Below, one piece after another: positions 12,301 to 23,967 of a stretch of DNA of 64,000 nt. A model generated the notes under the pieces. It was not told the DNA's origin, did no database searches, and worked only from the letters and a program-made list of their open reading frames with translations. The stretch comes from Hygrocybe punicea (Eukaryota > Basidiomycota > Agaricomycetes > Agaricales > Hygrophoraceae). How positions within the stretch are numbered: position 1 is the stretch's first letter; each line of letters begins with the position of its first letter. The DNA is taken from NCBI GenBank assembly GCA_963556145.1, contig OY744467.1, positions 1,612,001-1,676,000 on the forward strand. Reading direction: 5' to 3'. Made by a program: the position numbers and the translations under genes.

Positions 12301-13479
12301 TTTAGTTATTGCACTTTGAAGTATTTCCTTTGTTCTCTTTGTTCTCTATATTCATTTATCATTCTCTCTACCTATTTTTTCTTCTATCTGCCCTTTATCT
12401 CACATATCTCCTTTTAGTATCATCCTTTCATCTCTCTTCCTTTGTCCTTACAGCTTATATACCTGCCTGTATGAGCCACTAGACAGAGAACCCCCAGAGA
12501 ATCAAGACAGACCATCATTCCTCCTTCATCTCAGAGCTTCCCCTTCATCCTAGTTCCATTCTCTTCATATTCTATCATGTTCTGTCACTGTCTGACCCTC
12601 TGATCTCACTGCGACTTTTGATTTTATTGCAACTCTTTGATTTTGATCGCACCACTTTGATTTTTATCGCAGTACTTCTATTGAGTTTCTCATACACTTC
12701 TATTCCATCTCTTTCCTTTCCTATACTAGTGTAGGCTTTCCGAAGCTTCCTTGCACCTTTTCACCTTAGTAGTTGTAGGATTCCCTTCTTATAGCTACAT
12801 ATAGTGTATCATCATGAAGCAGCTTTTGTGATTGAAGGCAAAGCAGGGCTCTGTTGTACAGTACTGAGTGACAATAGTTGAGCAAACCCATGAGCCTGCA
12901 TGTTGGCAGCTGGATTGACCAGGCAGGCTATTCTTGGCTGTGTAACAGTTGCATGGGGTCTATTTCTATTGGTAATGTGCCTCGCCTGGCAGTAGGAAAG
13001 CATCTACTTGGAGTGAGAAATCATGTTGTATTACTAGATGTAAGACATACTGCTTCTTCCATATATCTATCAGCATCCAGACACTCACTTGGCGACCAGT
13101 GCTAATGGAGCCATTTGAATGTTGTTTTCAGGTTGATGACTAATATAAGGTAGCATTAGTAATACCCAAATTTTTAACTGGTTATTTTTAACTGGTTATT
13201 AACTGAGGGGTCTGTAGGGGGGGTGAATAACTGTTAAATAGCAAAGCTCACTAGCTGCTTTTCTAATATACAGTTCAAATTTTTAGCTTTTACAATGACT
13301 AAAATGTATACTTTTCGACTTGGAGTTCAAGGCTTGATATCCCAGCATGGCTGAGCAGATTGACCCTTCTACCACTTCAGTCCACCACTATTGTACATCT
13401 AGTTAGATGTAACATAACGGTATGTTGTGTTCCATCTAAGTGTTCTACCAGGCCTGGTCTTCCCAGGGACAATTTATTA
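12301..13479. other. Unassigned stretch, no gene seen
   Basis: Pyrimidine-rich DNA (12300-12780) followed by mixed sequence. Open frames are under 80 codons and show no domain. There is a short direct repeat, TTTTTAACTGGTTA, near 13172-13200. Confidence 0.4.
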
Positions 13480-14620
13480 GTCCCAGGGACATTTCACCCA
13501 CGGGATATATTTTCAGACCAAGGCTAAAATGGGACACTTTCAAAAGAGGCCCAGTGGATGATTAAATATCCCAAGGGATAATTTTAAAAGAGAACCATGG
13601 TCTAAATATAAGTACCATGGGATTCTAGAGCTTATATTTGGCTAAAGTAAGGGACAATATATATTTCAAGAAGCTACCAAATCTTAGTCCAAGGGATATG
13701 TTACCAATGCAGAAGAAGACTGTGGGACACTAACTGGCACACAAATGTGTCCCATGGGACATTTAGTCTACTATGAATATTTCTCATGGGATACTTTGAT
13801 GTTGAGGAAATATACTATAGGACATTTATTTGACCATGAATATTTCCCATGGGATGTAAATGTGTTCCATGGGATGCTTCCATTATATTGAACTTATACC
13901 ACAGGACATTTATTCTACCATGGATATAGCCCATGGGATGTTTCCATTTGTTCATATTATACCATGGGACATTTATTCTACCGTCAATATATCCCATGGG
14001 ACATTTCCATTTGTTCAAATTATACCCATGGGACATTTATTCTACTGTAGATATGTCCCATGGGATACGTACAATTATACCACGGGACATTTATTCTACC
14101 ATTGATTGATCCCATGGGATATTTCCATTTCTTTAAATTATACCAGGGGACATGTATTCTAATGTAAATATGTCCGATGGGATAGTTAAAATTATACCAT
14201 GGGACATTTATTTTACCATAGATATGTCCCATGGGATATTTAAAATTATACCACGGAACATTTATTCTACCATATATATATCCCATGGGACATTTCCATT
14301 TGTTCAAATTATACCATGGGACATTTATTCTACTGTACATATGTCCCATGGGATATTGTAAATTGTACCTGGGGACATTTATTCTACCATATATATATCC
14401 CATGGGACATTTCCATTTGTTCATATTATACCATGGGACCTTTATTCTACTGTAGATACATCCCATGGAATACTTACTATTATACCATGGGACATTTATT
14501 CTACCATTGATTTATCCCATGGGCTGTTTCCATTTCTTCAAATTATACCATGGGACATTTATTCTACCATAGATATATCCCATGGGACATATTACAATAC
14601 CATCAGGGAGAATGTATATT
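13480..14620. repeat. Satellite block 1 with TCCCATGGGA cores, about 117 bp higher-order repeat
   Basis: Twelve copies of GGGACATTTATTCTACC-like units between about 13908 and 14575, with spacing that alternates near 63 and 54 bp. This makes a higher-order unit of about 117 bp. Each unit carries the palindrome TCCCATGGGA (an NcoI core). 13480-13900 contains more diverged copies. Open frames on both strands (for example 14020-14466 minus) are by-products of the repeat. Confidence 0.9.
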
Positions 14621-14749
14621 TTCCTGGGATAAATATCTCAAGCAGGTCTACTATAGCCAGATGGCTATAACATTGTAAATAAAATAGGTAAAATTATGGA
14701 AATATTTGTGTGCATAGATTAAAAGGCCTAGGGATTGTAATATTATTCC

Positions 14750-15090
14750 TTGGGATATTTATTTTACCTGAGAAAAGCCCATGGGACATGTAGAATATCC
14801 CATGGGATACTTATCTTGTCTTAGAAAACAGCCCATGGGACATAGAACAACCCTTGGGATACTTTCACTATTACAGAAACAGCCCATGGGACATGAAAAA
14901 TATTGCTTGGGATATTTATGTTACCCAAGAAAAAGCCCATGGGACACATAAAATATCCCATGGGATATTTACTTTACCCACAAAAAAGCCCATGGGACAT
15001 ATAAAATATCCCTTGGGATACCTTTGTTATTGCAGAAACAGCCCATGGGACATGTAAAATATCCCTTGGGATATTTACTTTACTCAAAAA
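14750..15090. repeat. Satellite block 2, about 53 bp units
   Basis: About 6.5 units spaced 51-54 bp, each TTGGGATATTTACTTTACC-like followed by AAAAGCCCATGGGACAT. It shares the CCCATGGGA core with block 1 but has a different body, suggesting a common origin with separate amplification. Confidence 0.88.
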
Positions 15091-15300
15091 AGCCCCAATC
15101 TACAGGCTGGTGGGACTGCCTGCTTGCTCAGCATCTGCCAAGTCACACAATAATAGTCATACCAATGCCACATGTTACATAATTTTAATTTAGCAACCAC
15201 TCAAAATAGATATACCAAATTAAACAATTATTTTACCTAAATACATGGTATTCTACTTTATCAGGGGAGAGACAGGGAGGTGGAGGAGAGGAGAGGAAAG

Positions 15301-15520
15301 GGGGGATGGCAGGGGGGATGGCAGGGGGGATGGCAGGGGGGATGGCAGGGGGGATGGCAGGGGGGATGGCAGGGGGGATGGCAGGGGGGATGGCAGGGGG
15401 GATGGCAGGGGGGATGGCAGGGGGGATGGCAGGGGGGATGGCAGGGGGGATGGCAGGGGAGATGGCAGGGGGGATGGCAGGGGGGATGGCAGGGGGGATG
15501 GCAGGGGGGATGGCAGGGGG
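15301..15520. repeat. 12 bp G-rich minisatellite, 18 units
   Basis: Eighteen units of GGGGGATGGCAG from 15301 to 15516, all identical except one (GGGGAGATGGCAG at about 15458), followed by degenerate G-rich DNA to about 15660. All six frames stay open because the unit is a multiple of three. Confidence 0.97.
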
Positions 15521-15714
15521 TGGGCAGGGGGAGAAGGGGCAGGAGGTGGATGGGAGGTGGGGATTGTGGATGGACAGCATATAAGCAGGGGGAGAAGGGG
15601 CAGGTTAGGAAGGGGGATAAGGGGTAGGAGACAGTCAGGGGGAGAAGAAAATGGAGGATGGAGGAGGAGGAGGGGAAAGGAGGAAAGGGAGGGACTAACA
15701 AAAGTACATACCGG

Positions 15715-16260
15715 TGTTCCCCTGGTGTCCACGCCCCTCCGCGTCCTCGCCCTTGTCCCCGTCCCCATCCTCGTCCTCGTCCTCGTCATCCCCATCGTCC
15801 TCGTCGTCCCCATCCCCGTCTGCCTTGTCCTTGTCCTTGTCATCCCCGTCCCCGTCCTTGTCGTCATCCTCGTCCCCGTCACCGTTTCCGTCCTCGTCGT
15901 CCCAGGCTCCGTGGTCCTCGTCGTCCCATTCCCCCATCCCGGTTGTCCTCGTTTCCGTCGTCTGTGGTTCCCGTGCCCGCTGCCCTCCTTGTCGTCCTCG
16001 TCTTTGTTGGCCCTGCCCATTGTCGTCTTCCCGTTGTCGTAGTTCCCATGCCCGCTGTGTCGTCGTCTTCCCCGTTCTCGCCGTCATCGCATTCATCCTC
16101 GTTCTTGTCTTTGTTTACGCCGTCATCGTCATTCCCATCGTCCTCGTTCTTGCTGTCGTGGTCAGCCTGGGTTGTCCCCATTCTCGGCTGCGTCCCGTCT
16201 CCTTGTCGCCCGCATGCGCGTCTGCTTGTTGCGGTTGCCGCATTTGCGTTCGTTTGGCAC
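15715..16260. repeat. Pyrimidine-rich hexamer-type repeat (GTCCTC/GTCCCC)
   Basis: Dense imperfect GTCCTC, GTCCCC and GTCGTC repeats. Long frames on both strands (Asp/Glu/Gly-rich on minus, Pro/Arg/Ser-rich on plus) follow from the composition. It resembles 57830-58150, which is likewise followed within about 100 bp by a TTCACCT/CTTACCT and GTGCTCT block, so both may be interiors of related non-autonomous elements. Confidence 0.8.
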
Positions 16261-17249
16261 GAGGGTGCGTGAAAAAAACCTACAAGTGTGTTTAAGTAGT
16301 CAGTAGAATGAAGAAAAAAGATAAAGAACACTTACCTAGGGTGCTCTAGCATCCGGTACACTTCATTAGGCTCCTGTTTGAGGTGCCCTCACAGTGTTGT
16401 TGTCACACTGTCACTATTTTTCCATACTCTCCATTGCCTAGTGCCCAGTATTGGTTAAGCCAAATCAATGTTAAAATAAGAAAATACATACTTGCACAGT
16501 TTTCAGCTTAAGAATGGTGTCCAAGGCTTTTTTCTTTAGCACTGGTTCCTCTCCTGAGGGTGGCCAGTTGTTGGGTTTTTCATCTGACTCAACTCCACAG
16601 CAAAAGTAGTAGACATCAGTGGCACTGCTCATCCTCTTAAATAATTTCAGCTGTACTGAAAACTGGACCGAAACTGGATGCCATACCATAGCATTTGGAA
16701 CATGTTCTAAACACAGAGTCTGACCCAATTTAATGGCGGCATCCCACGCTGTCACTTTCAGGGTCCAGCTGTCAAAACACCCCTTCTAAACCTTAAAACC
16801 ACAAGGGAGTACCCCCCTCTTCCAGATGTAAATGCATCAAAATAAAATTCATTATCCGTGGCAGTCGCTTCCAGTACACATTCTAAAATAGGAAGTACAG
16901 ATACCTTGCACTTTCAATGGTCATCTCCTTCACCCACTCACCTTGCGATATACAGGCAGAATGTCATGGGTGGAACTTTGCCACCTGATGCAGGAGTGTC
17001 AAAATTGTTCATAAGTAGTATAGGTTCTATCTGGCACAGAAATAGCTGCTATTGTTGCAATATACAAGCTGGTCATCAGGTATTGGGTCTTGGAGCTCAC
17101 AGCCTTATCCCACCATAAACACTGCAGGTAGGGGTCCCATAAATTGATGAAAGATCAGCATATTTTATTCCCTAACCATCTGATTTTTACCGCCTGATTT
17201 CTTGCCCACTATCGCAAAACATTCCCTTCTCCCCATCCTGTCCTTACTA
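16261..17249. other. Unassigned stretch
   Basis: No recognisable gene. A minus-strand frame at 16471-16755 (94 codons) has no known motif. Confidence 0.35.
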
Positions 17250-18722
17250 TGTCCATACAACACTTTGACCACTTGCCAGAGCAACAATTCTACACTGATG
17301 AATCTGGTACACACTACTCTCATTTTGGTGATGAGAGTAACTGGGTATGCATGGGCCCTGAAATGGTTTTGTCAAACAACCATGGCTTGGACTTGATTTC
17401 AGTTCGTTGGCATCTATCTTTCTAGACAACAACTAACAGCATTGTGTGAAATAGCTCCCTAGCTTTCATGATGGTTTCACCCAGGGGTTTTCAGGGCCAG
17501 GTAGTGGTAGTGAGTTTCGTCATGTGGATTTTCCCAGCCTTCCTTATTTGATTGAGTACTGACTTGGACATGTTCTGTATTATTTAATTAGGCTCCTCTG
17601 CCTCCCCTGAACATTCTCAACCCTTACAATCCATCCCTGAAGCCAAATACAACACCCCTGATGCAGTCTGCATTCAATTTCCCACTGGATGGCAACAAGG
17701 AAAATATTTCACCTGTCGGTCACCAGCTTGCCAAAGCTGTGAGGGTGGCGACAAAGGTTGCAGGTGCTCGCCATGCCTCTATAGATCCCAAAGGCAAATC
17801 ACTAGTCCACATTCCGATTATGAGACCTTTGAAGTGGTCAGCAGCAATTGGTGCTGTATTTCAGCCAGCAGTCAAAAAGCAATGCGGTCATTCTGTTGGT
17901 TCAGCAAACTATTCAGCAGATGATGTTGACTGTCTTCTGGACATCTTGGAGGAGCTCCTTCCTCTCAGTAGCAAGGCATGGGTTTGTGTAGCTGAGACCT
18001 TTGGTGAATGGGCAAAAGAGAATGGGCAGGAGATGAATACTAAGGCCAGGACACGAGACCTTGACAATGATGAGATCGTGGATGCTGATGCTAATGATAC
18101 CAACCTTTTCGAAATCAGCAGTGATGATGAGTCATCCCCCACCCAGACAACCATCCAAGTCGAACCAGGGACATCTTGCCCTGTCGCACATCGATCTGCG
18201 CAAGTGGCACCTTGCTGTCAAGCCAACAAGCCAAACCAAGATCTTTTGCACATGATATCAACTGCTCTTGATCCAACCTTGCATGCTGCATGTAGTGAAG
18301 ATGGTGTCATGTGTTCTATGCAGAATACCCAAATCATCTCCCTCTCCAACCAAGTTCATGATACACAGGCCATGCTTGAGACCCTATGTAATTACTGCTG
18401 AGTGGTGTGCTGATCATGCAGAGATGTTGTCATTGTTGAGGAATGAGAGGGAGCATACCTGGCACAATTGAGGATGATATCGTCATACACCATGGTGTCA
18501 AGACATTGAATATTCTGATGGTGGACATGCGACAATCTGGGTAGGGTCTGATGAGTCTGACCATGTGCAAGACTCTCCAGGCACAAAAAGGACCACCCAT
18601 GATTGGACTCCTCAGGATTCTCCAACTCACTGTATTCTCTTGCTGTTCCATAGTGAGAAAAACCCAGAGGTTGCTGTTCCCATCAGTCCTGCTCACACCA
18701 ACCATTTTCCTCCTGACGCTTA
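17250..18722 (+). pseudogene. Myb/SANT-like accessory protein of a PIF/Harbinger element (probably decayed)
   Basis: PIF/Harbinger transposons encode two proteins: a Myb/SANT-like DNA-binding protein and a DDE nuclease. This region reads as the first. A possible first exon (MSIQHFDHLPEQQFYTDESG, from 17250) is followed by a main exon from about 17590. It contains SANT-like core NYSADDVDCLLDILEELLPL and WVCVAETFGEWAKENGQ (about 17907-18030), then TRDLDNDEIVDADANDTNLF, an acidic linker, and LSNQVHDTQAMLETL. After a frame change near 18390 the expected tail DIEYSDGGHATIWVG is read at about 18505. In relatives a 40-50 residue block lies between the SANT core and TRDLD; it is absent here. The convergent transposase relic lies 144 bp downstream. 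Frame breaks suggest it no longer works. Confidence 0.65.
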
Positions 18723-18865
18723 GTAAGTATTATACCCCAAGCTCGAAATCCACACCATGAAAACCATCCTTTCCCATGAAAACCTCTCATCATTCTCTCT
18801 AGTACCTTTATTTGTTTGTTACCTTACACATTGACAATTGAAGAAAAATTAATGTCCTTTGTTTG

Positions 18866-20030
18866 ATGAGTGCCTACTCAGAGTGAACCGACAAATAAAA
18901 TCTGGTGACATGGTCATTCTTTCGTAGATCAGAAAATAACATCCTTTCAAATGCCTCCCATGTCTCCAGTCCATCATCCTTCCAGATTGGCACATACATG
19001 CTGCAAATCTGGTTGATTCCAACCTTTCTGGTGTGAAGATTGCACAGCCTGACACAATGTTCAAGAATGTTGCTGCTATGGCGCTTGTAGTTGACTTCAA
19101 GTGGGACTCGGAGTCGTCCAAAACAACCTTGAAGAGCATGATTTCCCCACTCAGCTGTTTGGCGGAATGATAAGAGTTGTCGGTCGAATGCCAAAAGGGA
19201 TGCTTGAAGCTCTGGATCTGCAGGAAGTCTTGTCCTGGATGTCATTGGAGCTCGAATGTGACCATTGATCCTGTCTGTTCCATGAGGAAAAGGTGTGTTG
19301 GTAACTAAATAATAACCATCTGGTGTCTCTGTCTGTAACTTCTCATAAATGGGCTTAGCAACATGAGAATCATGCCAGCTACCTGGCTCATTGATGTGGC
19401 ACCCAATTATGACACCTAAAGTTCAGTGTCAGGAAATGTTAGTGAATGTGAGGGATAGGAATGCACCTGAGGCCACAAATGCAAAAACACAGCTCACAAA
19501 ATGGTCATGGAGCCAACTGTTGTATGTTGAATTCTCTACGTCCTCATCTGCAGCTTCCTACACCGCTAAATTCAGACCATCCATTGATCCAAATGCACCT
19601 GTTAGAAAGGCGATAACTAGTGAGTTCAACTCTTGAAATTCGTCCCCTTTTGGCCATTCAATCTGAGCGTCGTCCATTTGGCAAAGTGTTGTGGAGGATA
19701 ACAATAGTGAAGTTGATGTAGTGGGATACAGTAGTGGGGATGAGCGCAAAAATTTGCATCAGACTAACATTGTGCATCATTCCACTGAGAAAATGTAAGA
19801 TAAGCCCAAGGGCTCCAGCAGCATCCAGGGATCTTTGAGAGATGCAAGGCACACTGGTAGTCAAAACATCATTGCAAGGGATACAAGATGTGTTCCAGGC
19901 TACAGAAAAACCACTATCGAGAATGGCATGGAAGGTGGGAATGTCGAAACCCATTGTCATGATGAATGCATGGTCACATTGGCTCTTGTACACCTGTTGC
20001 CAGGGCGTTTCCTGATGTGGGTTTGAAAGG
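18866..20030 (-). pseudogene. PIF/Harbinger DDE transposase, broken
   Basis: Read leftwards from about 20030: WQQVYKSQCDHAFIMTMGFD, SLDAAGALGLILHFLS, QIFALIPTTVSHYINFTI, a frameshift near 19690, then EWPKGDEFQELNSLVIAF, GAFGSMDGLNLAV (first catalytic Asp) with an in-frame TAG, ENSTYNSWLHDHFVSCVF, an intron (about 19477-19422), INEPGSWHDSHVAKPIYEKL (second Asp), and RQTAEWGNHALQGCFGRLRV (third acidic residue, Glu). It ends in WEAFERMLFSDLRKNDHVTR and a stop. This is the standard order for DDE_Tnp_4 nucleases. The frameshift plus the stop make it inactive. I could not identify the element's inverted repeats or TTA/TAA duplication by eye. Confidence 0.88.
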
Positions 20031-20276
20031 ATGGCAGGGCACGTTAAGTAGTGTTGATTGTGGCATCTTCACTCTGTCTGAAGGTGGTGGGCTTTGAGGG
20101 AACCATGGTGTATTAACAGCCCACAGACTGCCACCTGTTGAATCTCCATTTCCTCTTCCTTGGCATCCTCATCTTCTTCTGTAAGAACCGTAACATTTCC
20201 TCCTGGTCTATGAGATCTTGGATGATCAATATTGTGAACATTTATTCACTTTGTGAACATGTATATGGTTTAGGAG

Positions 20277-21252
20277 TAGGGTTGACCATGGGTCTTGAAC
20301 AGGTCGGCTCGGCTGACACCGCACCCATACCCATGAACACCTTACCTGGGGCGGTTTTGACCCACACCGCACCTGAACATCCATGGGTCACGACGGTACA
20401 CCTTACCTGTGGTGTACCATCGCGTCCCGCCATCCACCACAGCCCCTGTTCCGCTCTGCAACCTCGCAGATGCAGCGCCGGCATCAATTGACGCGACGTG
20501 CTTGTCTGCAAGGTGATCAAGATGGGGAATGAGGGGGGCATGTGCCGTCGGACGCGTTGTAGCGTGTCTGCGAGGTGGACAAGAGGGGGACAAGAGGGGG
20601 ATGCGTCGTCATCGTCGCTGTTGTGTGTCCGCGAGGTGGACGAAGGGGGACGTGTCATTGTTGCATGTCCGTGAGGTGGACAAAGGCCCGGGATGGGGGA
20701 TGCGTTGTTGATGTTGTTGTGTGTCCATGAGGTGGACGAGAGGGGGCATGTCGTTGTTGTTGCTTGTCTGCGAGGTGGATGAGAGGGGGACGCATTGTTG
20801 TTGTTGTGTGTCCACGAGGTGGACGAGAGGGGGACACATTGTTGTTGTTGCATGTCCGCGAGGTGGATGAGAGGGGGACGTGTCGTTGTCGTTGTGTGCT
20901 GTTGCCCCATGCTGTTGTTGTTGTTGTCATAGCATAGTTAGCTACAGTTCATTACTTGATCAGAAATTGCGACTTACCTGTAGGCCGGGAAGTGGGAGCA
21001 CCACCCCCTGGCTGCTTCCCTGCTCCTTCCTTTGACTGTTCCGGTCGGTCGTCTGGTTGCCGTGCGCTCGCTCGCCCTTTGTCATAGCCGTCGAGGTGGT
21101 TGTGGTGGTTGTGTGATGAACCTGTGACACACCGCCAAACCGTGGGTATGGGTCACGGTATGGTCATGGTGTTCACTTTTGGACACCGTGACCCGTACCT
21201 GCTTAACCCGTACCAAAAGACCGCAGGTTTCCAAAACCCGTGGTCATCCCTA
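20277..21252 (-). mobile_element. hAT-type non-autonomous element, 976 bp
   Basis: Ends TAGGGTTGACC and GGTCATCCCTA with a perfect 8 bp duplication TTTAGGAG (20269-20276, 21253-21260). The 52 bp dyad lies at 20462-20513, 185 bp from the left end. On the minus strand an intron-like segment runs from 20977 down to 20912 (GTAAGT...CAACAG) and leads into the tandem repeat below. The terminal sequence differs from the TAGTGTTGCC families, so it is a separate family with the same plan. Confidence 0.9.
20540..20905 (-). repeat. Tandem repeat of about 40-50 bp inside the hAT-type element
   Basis: Imperfect units of GTCCGCGAGGTGGACGAGAG followed by GGGGGACG and GTTGTTG runs. On the minus strand the units would encode repeats like PPLVHLADTQQQQ. 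The CACCTCGCGGACA segment resembles one arm of the dyad, so the array may have grown from it. Confidence 0.7.
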
Positions 21253-21651
21253 TTTAGGAGCCTAAACATAAAAATTATTTGAAGTCTGACAGGTATGACT
21301 TTAGGATCTATCTATGATCCTAGATGCTGCAGGATGTCATCCACTAATAGTTTCAATAAACTAGCTTGGGTCAACCTTTTCTGGCTTTGGCTGTGACAGC
21401 CTTTATTTGGAATGCTGAGTCAATGTAGTCAAGTGTAATCAAGGTGAAAATAATCATAATTACATAAATGATTGTATCCAAGGCCAAATTAAATCAACTA
21501 AAGGCTTGAAACTCACAGTCACAGTAACAGGAGACAGATAAGGATTTTTTGTAATCAAATAATACACAGATATCCAATCAGATTTGGAAACTATTTGTGT
21601 TATTATCTTACTTGTGAACATATTTGCAGGAAATAATATTATCAGGAAATA

Positions 21652-21975
21652 CAGTATTCAATGGCTCCTTTGAACACAAAACTTAACCTAAAATGCCACA
21701 GGTAGCCAATTATCTTGAACAAAATATGAGTAGACCAGAAGTTGCTCATATATTTAAAGACCTCTGATACCAAATTTCAAAGAAATCTGTTAATATTTGA
21801 ATGTTTTATAGTGTTCAAAGGAGTGAACAGATTTCTATCTGCTTTGTGAATATTCAGTTTCTAATTTTATTGGTGGTTCTGAATAAAAATCAATATTCAG
21901 ATAGGTTCAGATGATGCACTGAAGAAATTAGAACACTTTTTAGCAGTAGAAATCAATACAGAATAAACTGGTAGT
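21652..21975 (+). repeat. MITE copy 2, truncated
   Basis: Starts CAGTATTCAATGGCTCC and aligns through about 320 bp, in reverse orientation, with the split MITE at 7349/10631-10896. It stops matching after CTGGTAGTG, about 50 bp short of the expected right terminus. Confidence 0.75.
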
Positions 21976-22290
21976 GGGAGGGGGCTGTTTGCCCATGGGC
22001 CCTTGCCATTGTTCCAAAGGATGGGGTTGTGGTCGTGGGTGTCAATGTGGGCATTTGCATTAGTGAGGATGAGGGTGTGGGCAGGTGTGGGCATGGGTGA
22101 GTGTGGGCATGACATGTTTGGGTGTGGCCAGCTGTGATCTGAGGGTGATGGTGTGGGGTCATGCAACATGGTGTTTGCAAAGGGCAGGTTTCAAGGTGGG
22201 CATTTGCATTGGCATTAATATGGGCATGGGTGTTGGTGTTTACATGGATGTTGGTGCTGGTGTTGTCATTGTCACATAGCAACATAGTAA
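21976..22290. repeat. GTGGGCATG-rich low-complexity DNA
   Basis: Irregular repeats of GTGGGCAT/GGTGTGGGCA. A 110-codon His/Thr/Asn-rich frame on the minus strand is a composition artefact. Confidence 0.6.
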
Positions 22291-22751
22291 AATAAAATTC
22301 ATGAGTGGCAAAATTCCAGTGAACTTGGTGATTTTGCTTTTGGAATGATCAATAGATCAGAAATCACATTCTGTAAAACATTCCAAGATGGCCTGACCAA
22401 CATCTGCTTATGTATCATGAGAAGTTTTTGTTGTTGCGAGATCATCAGTAAAATAGCCATCAGCGACACAGTACAGTACATGGCAGACCTGTGCAGATGC
22501 CCATAGAGCATAGACTCATAGACTACTTCTTATACTATCCAGAGCTGTACAGCTCTATGTAGCTCTATGTAGCTCTTGAAAATCTAAGCAAAGTGTCTGT
22601 GAGTGTCTATGAGTGTCTATAGCCTCTATGTTCACTTGCCATTTATCTATACATTCTATGGAAAAAGGCTGTTTTGCTGATGATATATCTTTATTGCAAG
22701 CAAAAGACCAGGATTGTCAGTGTCTGGTGGACCCTCAGATAGATGTTGGAG

Positions 22752-23481
22752 TCAATGGGTGTCATCATAAAGACCACAATTGTCAAGGGTTGCCAAATGG
22801 ATCAGATTGATGAAAGTGAGAAAAATGTTGATATCAAGTGTAGCAGGCTGAAAGGCCATATCTGAGTTGTCCTGGTCCTCCTGGGGTAGTGTTGCCCAAA
22901 CTTGGCTGGTCAGAAAAAGCTGATCTGGGTCCTGATTTTTTTGTGCACAATCAGCTTTTTCTGACCAGCTGAGTTTAGGAAACACTATCCTGGGGAGGTT
23001 TTGGCATGTCAACAGCAGGATCAGGATTTACCAGACTGCCAGGATCAATTGGGGAGGCCTGCAGTGCAAATATACTCAGATAGAGTGATGTGGTTGTTTG
23101 AGGGAAACCCACTGCTCTGTCCACTGCATTGTCATCATCTACTGTAGCTATGTCATCCTCCTGGTCTGCTGGTGGTAAGGAATCTACATGAAGATTGTCA
23201 AGATCTTTGGGGAGTGGTAGGGGTATGGCATTGGCATAGAGTTCATTGAAATTGCTGTACATTAAGGTGATCCATCCCATCTTTGTCACTAAGAGAATGG
23301 TTCTCATTGTTGTCCACATTACCCTATGTGCCCTTGTTATCAACATTGGTGAACACCAGCCCTCAGTCAAAATTTTGCTTAGCAAGGAAATTGTCAAGTA
23401 CAGAGTGGATGCAATCTTGACTATACCTTGCTTGGGAGAAATAGGTCCACCTAGAGACTTGTCAAGGGCAGGCAGTAACAC
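22752..23481 (-). pseudogene. Unrecognised ORF disrupted by a 101 bp MITE
   Basis: A minus-strand frame from 23481 reads through a hydrophobic first half and an acidic middle (PADQEDDIATVDDDNAVDRA) to MPKPPQ, then enters the MITE at 22987 and stops four codons later. On the other side of the MITE, beginning within the duplicated 8 bp, the reading resumes as EDQDNSDMAFQPATLDINIF and ends after LYDDTH at 22752. One target-duplication copy plus the MITE is 109 bp, which shifts the frame; the two halves are in frame with each other when those 109 bp are ignored. I do not recognise the protein and cannot exclude that it belongs to a transposon. Confidence 0.45.
22887..22987. mobile_element. 101 bp hAT-type hairpin MITE
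   Basis: Ends TAGTGTTGCCCAAAC and GTTTAGGAAACACTA with a perfect 8 bp duplication TCCTGGGG (22879-22886, 22988-22995). Its arms AGCTGGTCAGAAAAAGCTGA and inverse pair nearly perfectly over about 20 bp around a roughly 25 bp loop. Confidence 0.93.
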
Positions 23482-23759
23482 AGACAGTCACAAACATAGT
23501 TACAATCAACACACATAACTTGACAAAGTTAGCTCAATAAATCATTATTGCCATTTGCAGCCAAGTTTGAGGAGCCAAGTTTTCTGTCTAAATTTGGTCA
23601 ATTTCAACTGTCATCGTTGGAGAGCCATATCTCCTCGAAAAAAGCTCAGAATGCTGTGTTTGTATAGTGAAATCTGTTCCTCTCTGGGAGCTCTAGGTGC
23701 CCCCACAGTCAGAATAAAGGTTTGATCACTGTTCTTTTTGTAGCACGCTGAATACACCC

Positions 23760-23967
23760 AAAGGTTTCATGAGGGCCTGTTTCATTTTAGAGGACCTCCA
23801 ACGGGTTATCATCAACATGGCAAAGCATCTAAGTATAGATTCCATTGTGAATCTCACTGGTGGTACCATCAGCAAGTGTATGATTGAGGGGATCCTATCA
23901 AAATATCGCAACACAGGAATGGTTGCTGTTCATGCTACTAGTGTTGGTGTCATATCCATGCAACTCT
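23760..23967 (+). pseudogene. Possible helix-turn-helix fragment of a transposase
   Basis: A short frame reads LEDLQRVIINMAKHLSIDSI followed by SKYRNTGMV, resembling the N-terminal HTH that precedes Tc1/mariner-like nucleases in mushrooms. Nothing follows; LTR-type DNA starts immediately after. Weak evidence. Confidence 0.3.

Noticed and set aside
13815..14510. Repeat spacing that at first recalls a CRISPR array or a repetitive protein gene
   Set aside because: The intervening sequences are themselves repeats, not unique spacers, the genome is eukaryotic, and frames on both strands arise from the unit.
15245..16042. Long overlapping frames (up to 265 codons) on both strands across the minisatellite
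   Set aside because: All frames stay open because the 12 bp and 6 bp repeats are multiples of three; there is no domain or splice context.
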